From: an uncultured Fluviicola sp.
GTDB lineage: Bacteria; Bacteroidota; Bacteroidia; Flavobacteriales; Crocinitomicaceae
Assembly (NCBI RefSeq): GCF_946478805.1
Contig: NZ_CAMLDC010000001.1
Span: forward strand, 62,001 to 126,000
Length of the DNA stretch: 64,000 nucleotides
Direction of reading: 5' to 3'
Shown in pieces: positions 41,884 through 52,200 of this stretch. The position numbers and the translations under genes were made by a program. Under the pieces are notes generated by a model. That model ran no database searches. It had not been told where the DNA came from and worked only from the letters and a program-made list of their open reading frames with translations. Within the stretch, counting starts at the first letter, position 1. The number at the start of each line of letters is the position of its first letter.

Positions 41884-42921
41884 ATGAACGAGAAACGCTT
41901 AGAGGAATGGTTTTCTTCCCGAAAGAAAATGCGGGAAAATCGGACAGCGAATAGGTTGTTTGATGCAATCCGTTTGGGAGACCGGACAGCTTTGAGTGGA
42001 GCAATCACCCTGCTTGAAAGTACACTTGAAGCAGATCAGCAAACCGCAAAGGATTTGATCCGTCAGTGCCTTCCGTTTTCAGGAAATTCTTTACGCATAG
42101 GAATTACAGGTGTTCCGGGGGTGGGAAAAAGTACGTTTATTGAAAAATTCGGACAAACCATTTTAAAAAACCGTAAAAAAATTGCTGTTTTAGCGATAGA
42201 TCCGAGCAGTGAACGAACAGGTGGCAGCATTCTTGGGGACAAGACCCGAATGGAAATCCTGTCCCAAAACGAAAACGTATTCATCAGACCTTCTGCAGCC
42301 GGAAACACATTGGGTGGAGTGGCGCGCAAAACCCGTGAAACAATCATTCTTTGTGAAGCTTCCGGTTTTGATGTGTTATTGATTGAGACTGTCGGTGTTG
42401 GACAATCAGAAACCATGGTTCATTCGATGGTTGATTTTTTCATGTTACTTCTCCTGGCCGGTGCCGGAGATGAACTTCAAGGAATCAAAAGAGGAATCAT
42501 GGAAATGGCGGATGGTTTAGCGGTTACCAAGGCAGATGGGGACAATGTGAACAAAGCGAAATTGGCTTCACGTGAATTGAAGAACGCTATCCATTTATTT
42601 CCACCGACTTCGAATGGCTGGATTCCGGAGGTTAAAACCTGTAGTTCTCTGGAAAATACGGATATTGATACCGTCTGGGAAATGATCGAGCGTTTTGAAA
42701 GACAGACAAAACTGAACGGCACTTTCGATTCCAAACGGAAGCACCAGGATTTGAATTGGATGCATGAAGCACTGAAAGACTTATTGATTCAAGGTTTATG
42801 GCATGAGGAAAAAATAAGAACCTATATCGGAGTTAAAGAATTGGAAGTGGAGAATGGAAGTATTTCCGCTTTTGAAGCTGCCGAAGAGATATATAGGCTC
42901 TATAGAATTGGTAATCAGTAA
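41884..42921 (+). CDS. meaB: Methylmalonyl-CoA mutase-associated GTPase MeaB
   Basis: A G3E-family GTPase that protects and reloads adenosylcobalamin-dependent methylmalonyl-CoA mutase. 345 residues. P-loop GITGVPGVGKSTFIEKFG, then AVLAIDPSSERTGGSILGDK with TRME (the family signature), VLLIETVGVGQSETMVHSM (switch/Walker B), VTKADGDNVNKAK (base specificity, TKAD) and a C-terminal dimerisation helix region. Complete. The mutase itself (mutA/mutB) is not in the window. Three bp after cdd. Its presence predicts a methylmalonyl-CoA pathway elsewhere in the genome. Confidence 0.95.
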   Translation: MNEKRLEEWFSSRKKMRENRTANRLFDAIRLGDRTALSGAITLLESTLEADQQTAKDLIRQCLPFSGNSLRIGITGVPGVGKSTFIEKFGQTILKNRKKIAVLAIDPSSERTGGSILGDKTRMEILSQNENVFIRPSAAGNTLGGVARKTRETIILCEASGFDVLLIETVGVGQSETMVHSMVDFFMLLLLAGAGDELQGIKRGIMEMADGLAVTKADGDNVNKAKLASRELKNAIHLFPPTSNGWIPEVKTCSSLENTDIDTVWEMIERFERQTKLNGTFDSKRKHQDLNWMHEALKDLLIQGLWHEEKIRTYIGVKELEVENGSISAFEAAEEIYRLYRIGNQ

Positions 42922-43001
42922 ATCCTTTCCTGTCCTTTACAAAAAAGTGCGTTTTGATTTTTTGGTTCCATACGTATCGATACTGCTTTTCAATTTTGCA
43001 T

Positions 43002-43009
43002 TAACTTTG
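43002..43009 (+). promoter_or_regulatory. Minus-7 element TAACTTTG, 5 bp before ATG
   Basis: TAACTTTG ends 5 bp before the ATG (43015) of the S4 gene; close enough for a leaderless transcript. Confidence 0.6.
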
Positions 43010-43014
43010 CATTC

Positions 43015-43230
43015 ATGGAGAAGATTGAATTTACGATCAATGGTGAGTATATCGAGTTACTGGGACTTTTAAAAGCGACGGGAATAGCTCAAACCGGCGG
43101 TCATGCAAAAATGATCGTTGAAGATGAAGAAGTATTCCGTAATGGAGAATTAGAAACCAGAAAGCGTGCAAAATTAGTATCCGGAGATATTATTGAGGTG
43201 GGCGATGAGGTTCGGATTGTTTTGAAGTAA
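43015..43230 (+). CDS. S4-domain RNA-binding protein (YbcJ-like)
   Basis: A 71-residue single-domain protein: EFTINGEYIELLGLLKATGI, GGHAKMIVEDEEVFRNGELE, TRKRAKLVSGDIIEVGDEVR. This is the alpha-L RNA-binding (S4) fold in its small free-standing form, as in YbcJ/YaaA-type proteins associated with ribosome or RNA work. The G-H-A-K and N-G-x-x-E-T-R-K segments are the family marks. It stands alone with its own promoter-like element abutting the ATG. The target RNA cannot be told from sequence. Confidence 0.9.
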   Translation: MEKIEFTINGEYIELLGLLKATGIAQTGGHAKMIVEDEEVFRNGELETRKRAKLVSGDIIEVGDEVRIVLK

Positions 43231-43321
43231 TTATTTGTTGTCTCCACGAAATCCTAAGTGATATTGAAATGTAGTAGTGTAATTTAGCAAAATTACTTAC
43301 TTATTGTATCGAATCAGGATG

Positions 43322-43355
43322 ACAAAAAAAATCCCGATTCTAAAAACCGGGATTT
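43322..43355 (-). terminator. Terminator of DUF7935 gene
   Basis: On the minus strand, AAATCCCG...CGGGATTT (43329-43355) followed by a run of T. Confidence 0.8.
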
Positions 43356-43358
43356 ATA

Positions 43359-43892
43359 TTAGAACAATTCTTGTAATTCTTTTCGCAGGTATTCAACTGT
43401 AATCTCCGTAGGTAATTTTCCTACTTCAGCTACAATTTCAAAAATTTTTGCAGCCAAATCGGTAGAAAGAGCCGTTGCATCCATTTGATTCCCCGCTAAA
43501 TTGATAATCTTGATGGTTTCTTCCTTTGAATTTCTCACCATATCCCATGATTGTGGAGAAACGAACATCTGTTGAGACACATTGTGATCGTATTCCTCAC
43601 GGATAGCCTGTAACAAATCAGTTTGAAGTTTTCTGGCCGGAAGACCCGGATTGTGAAGACGCATGACCAAACTACCGGGATGAATGCGTTCCATCAAAAG
43701 TGCAGCACGTTGATAAGCCTCCACTCTCATTGGAAGAAAGTGCTTTTGACGTTCTTTTTTTAATTCAATTTGAACGGCCCTGATTTCACGATCCCCCGTT
43801 TTCTTTAGAAAAAGATAAGCCATTAATAATACTCCTCCTCCGGAGATGATAGAAATTAGGATAGGAAAGATAATTCCAACAAATAGTTGCAT
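43359..43892 (-). CDS. DUF7935-type membrane-anchored protein
   Basis: 177 residues with an N-terminal membrane helix (LFVGIIFPILISIISGGGVL plus LMAYLFL), then a charged helical soluble part: RAVQIELKKERQKHFLPMRV, EAYQRAALLMERIHPGSLVM, REEYDHNVSQQMFVSPQSWD, KIINLAGNQMDATALSTDLA. I recognise this as the Bacteroidota family of unknown function now called DUF7935. It is likely a cytosolic-face helical protein. No enzyme motif. It ends 3 bp after a hairpin terminator and lies next to, but apart from, the 3-hydroxyanthranilate dioxygenase gene. Confidence 0.75.
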   Translation of the reverse strand: MQLFVGIIFPILISIISGGGVLLMAYLFLKKTGDREIRAVQIELKKERQKHFLPMRVEAYQRAALLMERIHPGSLVMRLHNPGLPARKLQTDLLQAIREEYDHNVSQQMFVSPQSWDMVRNSKEETIKIINLAGNQMDATALSTDLAAKIFEIVAEVGKLPTEITVEYLRKELQELF

Positions 43893-43938
43893 ATGGGTTG
43901 TTTTTCTAAGTGAATTCGTTTTTTGGTAAAAGTAACAA

Positions 43939-44463
43939 TTAAATGAATTTCGGATCCGCTTCCATTTGGTGTCCGCAGACAGAACATGTTCTCATTTCTT
44001 CCGAACTGTAGAATTCTTTGAATCGGGGTAAGAAATCCTTTTCAATATTATCTAATTTGAAGCGATAATGTTTCAGTTCGTGATTGCACTTTTCACAAAA
44101 CCAGAATAAACCATCCTGCATTTCTGTGTTTTTGCGTACGCGTTCAATAACCAGGCCTACTGTATTTTCTCCACGACGGGGACTATGTGGAATACGCGCT
44201 GGAAGTAAGAACATTTCACCTTCCTTGATGACAATATCCTTTGCTTTTCCTTCATGCTGGATGCCAACAGTAATGTCACCCTCGATCTGGTAAAAAAGTT
44301 CCTCGCTTTCATTGAAATGATAATCCTTTCTTGCATTGGGTCCTCCAACGATCATGACGATGAAATCACCAGCCTCCTTATAAAGATTTTTGTTTCCGAC
44401 AGGTGGTTTCAATAACTCCCTGTTTTCCTCGATCCACTGATGTAAATTAAATGGCATTAACAT
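43939..44463 (-). CDS. nbaC: 3-hydroxyanthranilate 3,4-dioxygenase
   Basis: Opens the ring of 3-hydroxyanthranilate in the kynurenine route (tryptophan breakdown or de novo NAD synthesis). About 174 residues from ATG 44463 (44457 also possible). A TACTTTTG minus-7 element at 44481-44488 lies downstream of the longer frame's start (44511), so that start is rejected. Cupin iron site: GGPNARKDYHFNESEELFYQ (His, Glu) and LLPARIPHSPRRGE (His), with the substrate Arg nearby. The C-terminal rubredoxin-like site WFCEKCNHEL...TCSVCGH (two CxxC pairs) is the bacterial form. No other kynurenine pathway gene is in the window. Confidence 0.93.
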   Translation of the reverse strand: MLMPFNLHQWIEENRELLKPPVGNKNLYKEAGDFIVMIVGGPNARKDYHFNESEELFYQIEGDITVGIQHEGKAKDIVIKEGEMFLLPARIPHSPRRGENTVGLVIERVRKNTEMQDGLFWFCEKCNHELKHYRFKLDNIEKDFLPRFKEFYSSEEMRTCSVCGHQMEADPKFI

Positions 44464-44480
44464 ATCCCGTGTGTTTTTAT

Positions 44481-44488
44481 CAAAAGTA
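44481..44488 (-). promoter_or_regulatory. Minus-7 element TACTTTTG for the 3-HAO gene
   Basis: TACTTTTG on the minus strand, about 18 bp before ATG 44463. It decides the start of this gene. Confidence 0.5.
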
Positions 44489-44523
44489 CCAAATGAATGG
44501 TCCATTTGCAATAGGTAGTTCCA

Positions 44524-44560
44524 TAAAAAAGAAAGCCCCTTGTAAATCTTACAAGGGGCT
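44524..44560 (-). terminator. Terminator of T9SS gene at 44579
   Basis: AGCCCCTTGTAA / TTACAAGGGGCT, loop ATC (44534-44560), followed on the minus strand by T-rich sequence. Confidence 0.9.
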
Positions 44561-44578
44561 CCAGAGTTTAATTTAAAC

Positions 44579-47500
44579 TTATTGAATCACAACTCGGAAT
44601 ACTTTTTCAGCATTGTCGCTTGAAAGTTTGAAGAAGTAAGTACCTCTTTCAACTTCTTTCAAGTTTACAGTGTTTGTTCCTGTAGAAATTGTGTTCTGAC
44701 CGGTTTGTATCGTACGGCCATTGATATCTGTAATTACCAGGTTGAAATTACCTGTGAATCCTGATTCAATGAATAATACACCTGTAGAAGGGTTCGGGTA
44801 AACCGTCACTTCTTCCAATGCATTCTCATCTACTGATAACCAGTTACAGTTTCCAAGTACAGTAACCACCACATTCGCGGTATCATCCGGACAAACACCG
44901 TTTCCTGAAATGTAATCATAGTTGTACTGACCAGGGAAAATTCCAGTTGTCACTTGTGAATTTGGCAACAACACATTGGATGGATCATACCAATCACCAT
45001 TCAAATCTGCATTTCCATTCAAACCAGCCAATAAATCGATCGGTTCGTTTTTACAAGCTGTGATGACACCATCCTGACCAGCATTTGAAGGACCGAAAAC
45101 TTTCACTTGAGACATGATGGAGTCGTAAGCACATCCGTCAACTACACGATATTGGAAATCGAATGTGCTGTATGCCAATCCGTTTGATTCAAATGTCGCA
45201 CCAGTAATACTTGCGTTTACTGACGGAATTGCAGATGACCAAGTTCCACCAGGGTTATTTCCTGTAATTGTTGAGAACAAGTTAACAGTGTCTCCGTAAC
45301 AAAGGTTTGTCAACGGTTGAGCATTTCCACCTTCTAAAACAATTTCTGTAACTTTTAAGCTGAAGTTACCTGAAGTACCATCAAACTTGTCGTACATGAT
45401 ATAATAAGTAGAACCAGGAGTCAAACCACAAACTGTGAAGTTCGGAGCAAGGCTCGTTCCACCGATCTCGTTGTCATTTGCTGCTCTGAATGTAAATGTA
45501 TTGAAATCAGCACAGTTAACGGCAGAATACACTGCTGCTTGACCGTTATAATTGATTGCTGTAGAATTCACACGCACAGAACCGGATGGAGGAGCAACAA
45601 ATGTGTACCAAAGTGTACCATTCAATGTTGAATTGATCCAACCCGTTGTTGTTTGAGCACCGGTCGCAGGAGGGGCAATGTTTGTTTCATTTAAAGAAAC
45701 AGCAGCACCGTTGTTGTTGAATGTATACGTTGTATTCAACTGAAGTCCTTCCTGAGCACAAACGATGTCGTTTGTAACAGGCATCACGATTGAAATCGGA
45801 CCTACCCAATTGGAAGTATCATTTGTACCGTTACATTCAGCTTGAACATAAACTTGATATACTCCTGAACCCATCAATGTAGTATTATAAATTGTGTCAG
45901 AAAAGTTGATTCCTGCTGTAGAATCAATTATTCCTGTGCCCAGAGTAAACCCTGTCATACCGTATTGGATATTGAACCCTGTTACAGGATATACAGGAGT
46001 TGATTCGATCCAGTTCCAAGTTAATTCCAATGAATCAGGATCTGAAGTTCCATTTAACAAGGTAATATCAGAACAATTCGGTTTTGTACAGAAGTTTACC
46101 AAGAAACCGTCAGATGTTAAGTTATCTGCCTGACATTCAGAGTAGATGTAAGCGTCATAACAAGTCAACTGATTTAAGTTACCAGCGAAGTTTACGTCGG
46201 AAGTATTTACGCTTAATGTTCCAATTTCCTGACCAGGAATAGTTGGGTCAAATCCGTCCAAACCATAAACCACAGTCCAGTTTGTCTCACCATATAGACC
46301 CGCATCCCAATTCAATTGAGCATCGTCCGTGTACGTTAAAGTAACCATGTTTTGAACATTCGGACAAAGCGCGGTATACAATCTTACACATGAGTTATTT
46401 TGCAGGTATGTCTGGCTATTGTAAGAGATATTCAATGTAGACATTGGACCTGAAGCAGAAATCGTAGCAAAGTTTCCGGCGTAGTCATATGCACTTTGGG
46501 AACCTCCGAATACTTTGTCATCATACAAGTAGAAAATTTCACCTGTAGTTTGATTGAACGCGATTTCAAATGTTACATCTTGACCAGAAACAGTAGAGAA
46601 TTTTGGTCTGTTGTACCATTCTACAATCAGGTAATTATCACCACCGATTGTAGTTTCTTGCCAATAAACATTTCCTTCTTCGTCATCCAAGTCAACTTGC
46701 CATGCATTTAAGGTTACAGCACCAAACTGAACCCATCCATTATTGCTAACTGTAATGTTATTTGAAGTAATTCCTTGGAAAGAAACAGGGTTTACTGTTG
46801 TAATTCCAATGGATGCGTCATCCGCAAGGTTTAAAGCAGTTCCGCTGGTGTGAATTGGAGTGAATCCAGGTCCACATTGGCTATCCCAAGCTGAGAAAGG
46901 TACGTCTGTTGAGAAAGAGAAAGGTCCTGCCCAAGCAGAAGAAGTTGTACATCCTGCCTGAACATAGAAATCATAATCTGTATCTTCAGTAAGTCCTGAA
47001 ATAGCAACGGTATCATTCGATGCCACCATAATTCCAGTTCCAGGAGTAAATCCTGCAGGACCATATTCATAGTTCCATGTAGTTTCGTTTCCTTGCGCAG
47101 TCCAGGTCAACATTCCGTTGAAGAATGTAACGTTGTAAGCATTCAATGCTGTTGGAGCACCAGGTTCTGTAATTGTGATTGAAATTGGAGCACTTGTCAA
47201 AGTAGCTGCATCCTTCATTACAATTGAATGAACCCCTGGTGTCAAGTTTGTTGGAATTGGACCAAATGTACCACCATCAATTGAATAGGTAAACGGAGCT
47301 GTACCACAAGTAACTGTTCCTAGAGTGAAAGAACCATTGTTCATTCCATTACAAAGGATATTTACAGGTGTTAAAGTTGCCAATACATCGGTAACGTTTA
47401 CTGTAACCAATGTGCGGGTTGCACTGGCACATGCGCCCTGATTGTTTGCAGCATAGAATTGGTACGGACCATTCACAGCCGTTGGAAGAACAGATGTTCC

Positions 47501-48937
47501 AAGAGCTTCTAGAGTTGTACCTGTTCCCAAAGAAGAACCTCCGGTTGGAGCTGCAAACCAAGAAATCGTATATGGATCTGTAATGTAAGAAACAGTTACA
47601 GTCAAACTCATGTTTACAAAATCAAAAGGATAACCATCGTCATCATTAGATACAATTGATACAGATGTTAAAGGTAAATAAGGTGTCAGATCAATGTTAT
47701 TTTGATCACACAAACCTGTTAGTACAGTTGTTCCATTTACAATTACGTTGTATGAGTACCATCCGTATAAAGCACAATATTGACCGATTGTAGCATTCAT
47801 TGATGCAGCAACAATGGTAGTTGGTGCACAAGAGAAGTTATTTACCGTTGCTGTTACAGCAGATCCGTCATTTCCTGAAGCTGTTGCTGTTGCAGAACAA
47901 CTACCGGTATTGGTTGTTGGAGGAGGTAATTGAGCAGAAACCGGCATAGATGGCGCCGACGTACAGTAATTGTAATAAGTAGGATCCGAAAGAGCTGCCG
48001 GAGGAACTACCGTTTGGATAGTAACCATTGTACTTGATGTTGCAGACCAACATTGAGTGGCAGTTTCGTATGCCGCAAGATAATACGTTCCGGTTGCAGA
48101 TGCGGTAAGTGGAGTACTGGCATCGGAAGCATTGCTGGATCCGTTGGGTACTGTTTGCCAGTAATAAGTTGTTCCTACTGGTGGTGTTCCTGCCGTCAGT
48201 GCTGTACTGTTACAAGCCGGGTTTTGCCCAGCCGTTGGAGCTGCAGGTGTTGGAGCAGTAGGGAAATTGCTTACTGTTACAGACGATGAGTTCGCAGACC
48301 AATAAGTATTTACTGAATTGTAAGTTCTAAGGTAATAAGTACCATTAGCAAAAACAGTGTATGGACCTGAATAAGGTGTCGCCATACTTGTTCCGGTCGG
48401 AGTTGTCTGCCAATACCAAGCCTCGTTTGTTCCTGGTGTACCGGAAACAGACAATGCTGAACCTCCTGTACATGTCGGAGCTGTAGGATCTTGAGTTGGT
48501 GTTGGAGGTGTTGCAGGAAGCGTTGCAATAAAGGTGATACTCGTTGTTACACAACCTGTAGTTGTTGCACAAGCAGCATTCACACTCCAGTGAGCATAAT
48601 AGGTTCCACTAACTGTAGATGTCCAAGTTAACGGAGAAGGCCCGTAAGCAATAACAGGACCAGCTGATGTTCCTTGGTGGATGGTCACATATCCGCCTGA
48701 TGCGATAGCACACGAATAGACGGTACTTGCCGCAACTGAATTAAGGGTGGAATATTCCTCCTGATAGGAACAGGTGGAGATAGTTGTGGTTCCGGATGTA
48801 GGTGCAGTTGCACTTCCATAACTGGAACTGTTGGTACATTGCGCTAAGGTTTCCTGTTGACTTAGCCCTAAGACTAACGTCACCATAGAAAATAACGCCA
48901 TGCCCCGGTAGAGGTTTTGTAGCAATTTTTTCTTCAT
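44579..48937 (-). CDS. Giant T9SS type A protein 1, Ig-like N-terminal half
   Basis: About 1452 residues from ATG 48937 (the frame also opens at a TTG at 48961, right next to a TACATTTG promoter element, so that start is unlikely). Signal peptide ALFSMVTLVLGLSQQETLAQ. The N-terminal third has Ig-like repeats with the core YYWQTVPNG / WYWQTTPTG. Then fibronectin III repeats (about 620-700, 900-1060), a beta-sandwich module with the core SNNGWVQFGAVTLN, a pre-peptidase C-like domain (about 1062-1195: TLWYTFVAPPSGSVRVNS) and an Ig-like segment. The last 80 residues are the type A sorting domain (VTVYPNPSTGVLFIESGF, GRTIQTGQN, GTYFFKLSSDNAEKVFRVV). Surface adhesin or matrix protein; C-terminal half shared with the next two genes. 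Confidence 0.92.
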   Translation of the reverse strand: MKKKLLQNLYRGMALFSMVTLVLGLSQQETLAQCTNSSSYGSATAPTSGTTTISTCSYQEEYSTLNSVAASTVYSCAIASGGYVTIHQGTSAGPVIAYGPSPLTWTSTVSGTYYAHWSVNAACATTTGCVTTSITFIATLPATPPTPTQDPTAPTCTGGSALSVSGTPGTNEAWYWQTTPTGTSMATPYSGPYTVFANGTYYLRTYNSVNTYWSANSSSVTVSNFPTAPTPAAPTAGQNPACNSTALTAGTPPVGTTYYWQTVPNGSSNASDASTPLTASATGTYYLAAYETATQCWSATSSTMVTIQTVVPPAALSDPTYYNYCTSAPSMPVSAQLPPPTTNTGSCSATATASGNDGSAVTATVNNFSCAPTTIVAASMNATIGQYCALYGWYSYNVIVNGTTVLTGLCDQNNIDLTPYLPLTSVSIVSNDDDGYPFDFVNMSLTVTVSYITDPYTISWFAAPTGGSSLGTGTTLEALGTSVLPTAVNGPYQFYAANNQGACASATRTLVTVNVTDVLATLTPVNILCNGMNNGSFTLGTVTCGTAPFTYSIDGGTFGPIPTNLTPGVHSIVMKDAATLTSAPISITITEPGAPTALNAYNVTFFNGMLTWTAQGNETTWNYEYGPAGFTPGTGIMVASNDTVAISGLTEDTDYDFYVQAGCTTSSAWAGPFSFSTDVPFSAWDSQCGPGFTPIHTSGTALNLADDASIGITTVNPVSFQGITSNNITVSNNGWVQFGAVTLNAWQVDLDDEEGNVYWQETTIGGDNYLIVEWYNRPKFSTVSGQDVTFEIAFNQTTGEIFYLYDDKVFGGSQSAYDYAGNFATISASGPMSTLNISYNSQTYLQNNSCVRLYTALCPNVQNMVTLTYTDDAQLNWDAGLYGETNWTVVYGLDGFDPTIPGQEIGTLSVNTSDVNFAGNLNQLTCYDAYIYSECQADNLTSDGFLVNFCTKPNCSDITLLNGTSDPDSLELTWNWIESTPVYPVTGFNIQYGMTGFTLGTGIIDSTAGINFSDTIYNTTLMGSGVYQVYVQAECNGTNDTSNWVGPISIVMPVTNDIVCAQEGLQLNTTYTFNNNGAAVSLNETNIAPPATGAQTTTGWINSTLNGTLWYTFVAPPSGSVRVNSTAINYNGQAAVYSAVNCADFNTFTFRAANDNEIGGTSLAPNFTVCGLTPGSTYYIMYDKFDGTSGNFSLKVTEIVLEGGNAQPLTNLCYGDTVNLFSTITGNNPGGTWSSAIPSVNASITGATFESNGLAYSTFDFQYRVVDGCAYDSIMSQVKVFGPSNAGQDGVITACKNEPIDLLAGLNGNADLNGDWYDPSNVLLPNSQVTTGIFPGQYNYDYISGNGVCPDDTANVVVTVLGNCNWLSVDENALEEVTVYPNPSTGVLFIESGFTGNFNLVITDINGRTIQTGQNTISTGTNTVNLKEVERGTYFFKLSSDNAEKVFRVVIQ

Positions 48938-48962
48938 AAGTTGTAATTTATTTACGTTCAAA

Positions 48963-48970
48963 CAAATGTA
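48963..48970 (-). promoter_or_regulatory. Minus-7 element TACATTTG for T9SS gene 1
   Basis: TACATTTG on the minus strand, 25 bp before ATG 48937. It supports that start over the TTG at 48961. Confidence 0.5.
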
Positions 48971-49190
48971 AAGAATTAACGGTTTAATAACAGACTTTTT
49001 TTAATTCTTTTATTCGGGTAACAGTCTGAATTCCTTATGTGTTGGAATTGGTAAATTGTTTGCGTAAATATCCTGTAGCCTCCAGTTTTATTGGGCTTCT
49101 TTTTATTTTATTTGAATATAATTTGTGATTGGTTGAGTAATATCGCTGTTAATTTTCATATCAACTATTGTTTCAATAATTGATTAATCA

Positions 49191-49224
49191 ACAAAAAACC
49201 CCCTTACAACTAAGTAAGAGGGTT
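49191..49224 (-). terminator. Terminator of T9SS gene at 49246
   Basis: AACCCCCTTAC / GTAAGAGGGTT with one mismatch (49197-49224), T-run on the minus strand. Confidence 0.8.
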
Positions 49225-49245
49225 CAAAATTGTTCAGTTTTGTGA

Positions 49246-52200
49246 TTATTGGATCACAATTCGGAATACTTTTTCAGCATTGTCACTTGAAAGTTTCAAG
49301 AAGTAAGTACCTCTTTCAACTTCTTTTAAGTTTACAGTGTTTGTTCCGGTAGAAATTGTGTTCTGACCGGTTTGTACCGTACGACCATTGATATCTGTAA
49401 TTACCAGGTTGAAATTACCTGCGAATCCTGATTCAACGAAGATAACACCTGTAGAAGGATTCGGGTAAACCGTCACTTCTTCCAATGCACTTTCATCTAC
49501 TGATAACCAGTTACAGTTTCCTAATACGGTAACTACCACATTCGCAGTATCATCCGGACAAATATCGTTTCCTGATATGTAATCATAGTTGTACTGACCA
49601 GGGAAAATTCCTGTTGTAACTTGTGAGTTTGGCATCAACACATTTGATGGGTCATACCAGTCACCGTTCAAATCCGTATTTCCATTCAAACCAGCCAATA
49701 AATCGATAGGTTCGTTTTTACAAGCAGTGATTACACCGTCCTGACCAGCATTTGACAATTGATAGATTTTAACTTGTGATACGATTGAATCGTAAGCACA
49801 TCCATCAGTTACACGGTACTGGATGTTGAATGTCTGGTAAGCAAGTCCTGCTGAATTGAACATCGAATCCTGGATACTTGCATTGACAGAGGCAATTGAA
49901 GAAGACCAAACTCCACCGGTATTGTTACCTGAAATTGTAGTGAACAGATCAAGAACGGTTCCGGTACAGATCTCAGTCAATGGATTAGCTGATCCACCTT
50001 CCAGAACGATTGCGGAAACGTTCAAGCTAAAGTTACCTGAAGTACCATTGAATTTGTCATACATCAGGTAATAAGTTGTACCTGGTGTCAAACCACAAAC
50101 TGTGAAGTTCGGAGCTACACTTGTTCCGCCAATTTCGTTATCATTTGCTCCTTTTAAATCAAATGTATTGAAATCGGCACAGTTAACTGCAGAATAAACT
50201 GCTGCCTGGCCATCGTAATTGATAGCGGTAGAATTCACACGTACAGAACCGGATGCGGGAGCAACGAATGTGTACCAAAGTGTACCATTCAATGTTGAAT
50301 TAATCCAACCTGTTGTTGTTTGAGAACCGGTAGCAGGAGGAGCAATGTTTGTTTCATTTAAAGAAACAGCAGCCCCATTGTTATTGAATGTATATGTTGT
50401 ACCCAATGTCAATGCTTCTTGCGAACAAACTACGTCATTGGTAACTGGCATGATGATAGTGAAAGGCCCAGACCAGCTGGAAGTGTCACCGGTAGAACAA
50501 TGAGCTTGTATATATACCTGATAAACACCAGATCCCATTAGGTTCGAATTGTATACCGTATCAGCAAAATTGATTCCATCTGCAACAACAATTGCTCCGG
50601 TTCCTAATTGGAAACCAGTCATTCCGTATTGGATGTTGAAAGTATCAACAGGGAAAGCCACACTTGATGCAGTCCAGTTCCAAGTCAACTCTAAAGAATC
50701 AGAATCAGAAGTTCCACCAATGGAAGCCGGATTGGAACAATACGGCAATGTAGTAAAGTTATGAGCCAAAGCCAATGAAGTATCTCCATTCGCACAATTT
50801 GCATAGATGTAAATTGTATAATCTGTTAATTGAATTAATCCGGAGATTGAAGAGAAGCTGTTTGTTTCATTCAGGAAAGATCCCGTTCCCGGAGTGAATC
50901 CTTGAGGACCATATTCGATAATCCAATCAGTTTCTGCAGACGCTCCAGCAGTCCATCCGAATTGAATTTCGTCTGCACCCAAGAATGTTGTTACGAAATT
51001 TTGTGGTTTAGGACAATTCGTATAATAGAAATGAACACAAGAATTATCCTGCAGGTAAGATGCGTTATTCATGGATACGTCCACATTCTGATTTCCGCGA
51101 ACACCGATTTCAGCATCAGCACCATAATCATAAGAAGCGTTGTCATGGATCACGTCATCGTATACGTAATAAATTTCGTTTGTCGCTTCATCTATAATCA
51201 ATTCAAAAGTAACACCGTCAGTTCCTAAACTAGAGAAGTAATGAGCAACATCCGACCACATCACTACAAACTTACGGTTTGGAGCAACTCCCAATGTTTG
51301 GTAAAAAACACCTCCGTATGGAGTGTTCATGTCCTGAATGTAAGGATACAAACCATTACCGGCAGCCATTGTATATGCAACCTGAGCTGATTGAGTACCT
51401 AACACAACACCACCGTTATTACCGATAGTAATGTCACTGATTAAACTTCCTTGATACAATAACGGGAAAGGCAAGGCCATACCGAATTCCGAATCATCGG
51501 TTGAGTTGGTGTTTGTTCCCGTTGTAGCAATATTCACAAATCCTGAAGTAGGGCAATCAGTTGACCAATCAATGTATTGACCTTGGTTGTATGTGTTGAA
51601 TGTTACAGGTCCGGTCCAAAGTGAGGTATCACCTGCACCACAGATTGCACGAACATAAATTTGGTAGAATGAGTTTGAAGTCAAACCTGTAAGTGTATCA
51701 GGATGATCCGTAGTAACATATGAAGTTCCACTTCCTAAAGTGAATCCTTGTGTACCATATTGGATTTGCCATGTTGTTTCAGAACCTCCGATTGCCCAAG
51801 TGAATTGTGCAGTTGTGTTATCTGATTCAAGCATTGAAACGTTTAATGGCTGAGGACATGAAATTGGCGTTCCTGCGAATTCATATGCTCCCATATCCGG
51901 GTTCGTTCCTGTCAACGGACGGTTGTTCCCAAGAATGTCAAGGTTAGGAGTTCCTAAGCTTGCGATTGCCAAAGCTCCGCTTTCGATTGCTGTTGGAGTT
52001 CCTGTCAAAGGCAGTAAGTTGGTATTCGAAGTGAATAATGCTACTGAATTGACAATTGGTTTAGAGTTAACATCATTGGTAGCATTGTTTACTTGAGAAA
52101 TTGCTTGCCATGAAGCCAACGTAGGATAATTTCCAGCACCTGTTGTTGTACCGATTTTTGCTACAAAGTGGTTTGCATTATTCGGAATACTGTAATAGTT

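Larger units (their letters stand above)
48938..49245. other. 308-bp intergenic region, AT-rich
   Basis: Holds, from right to left, the terminator of the 49246 gene (49191-49224), a perfect 12-bp palindrome TTGATTAATCAA (49180-49191), and a minus-strand minus-7 element TACATTTG at 48963-48970, about 25 bp before the ATG at 48937. No small gene or RNA seen. Confidence 0.6.
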
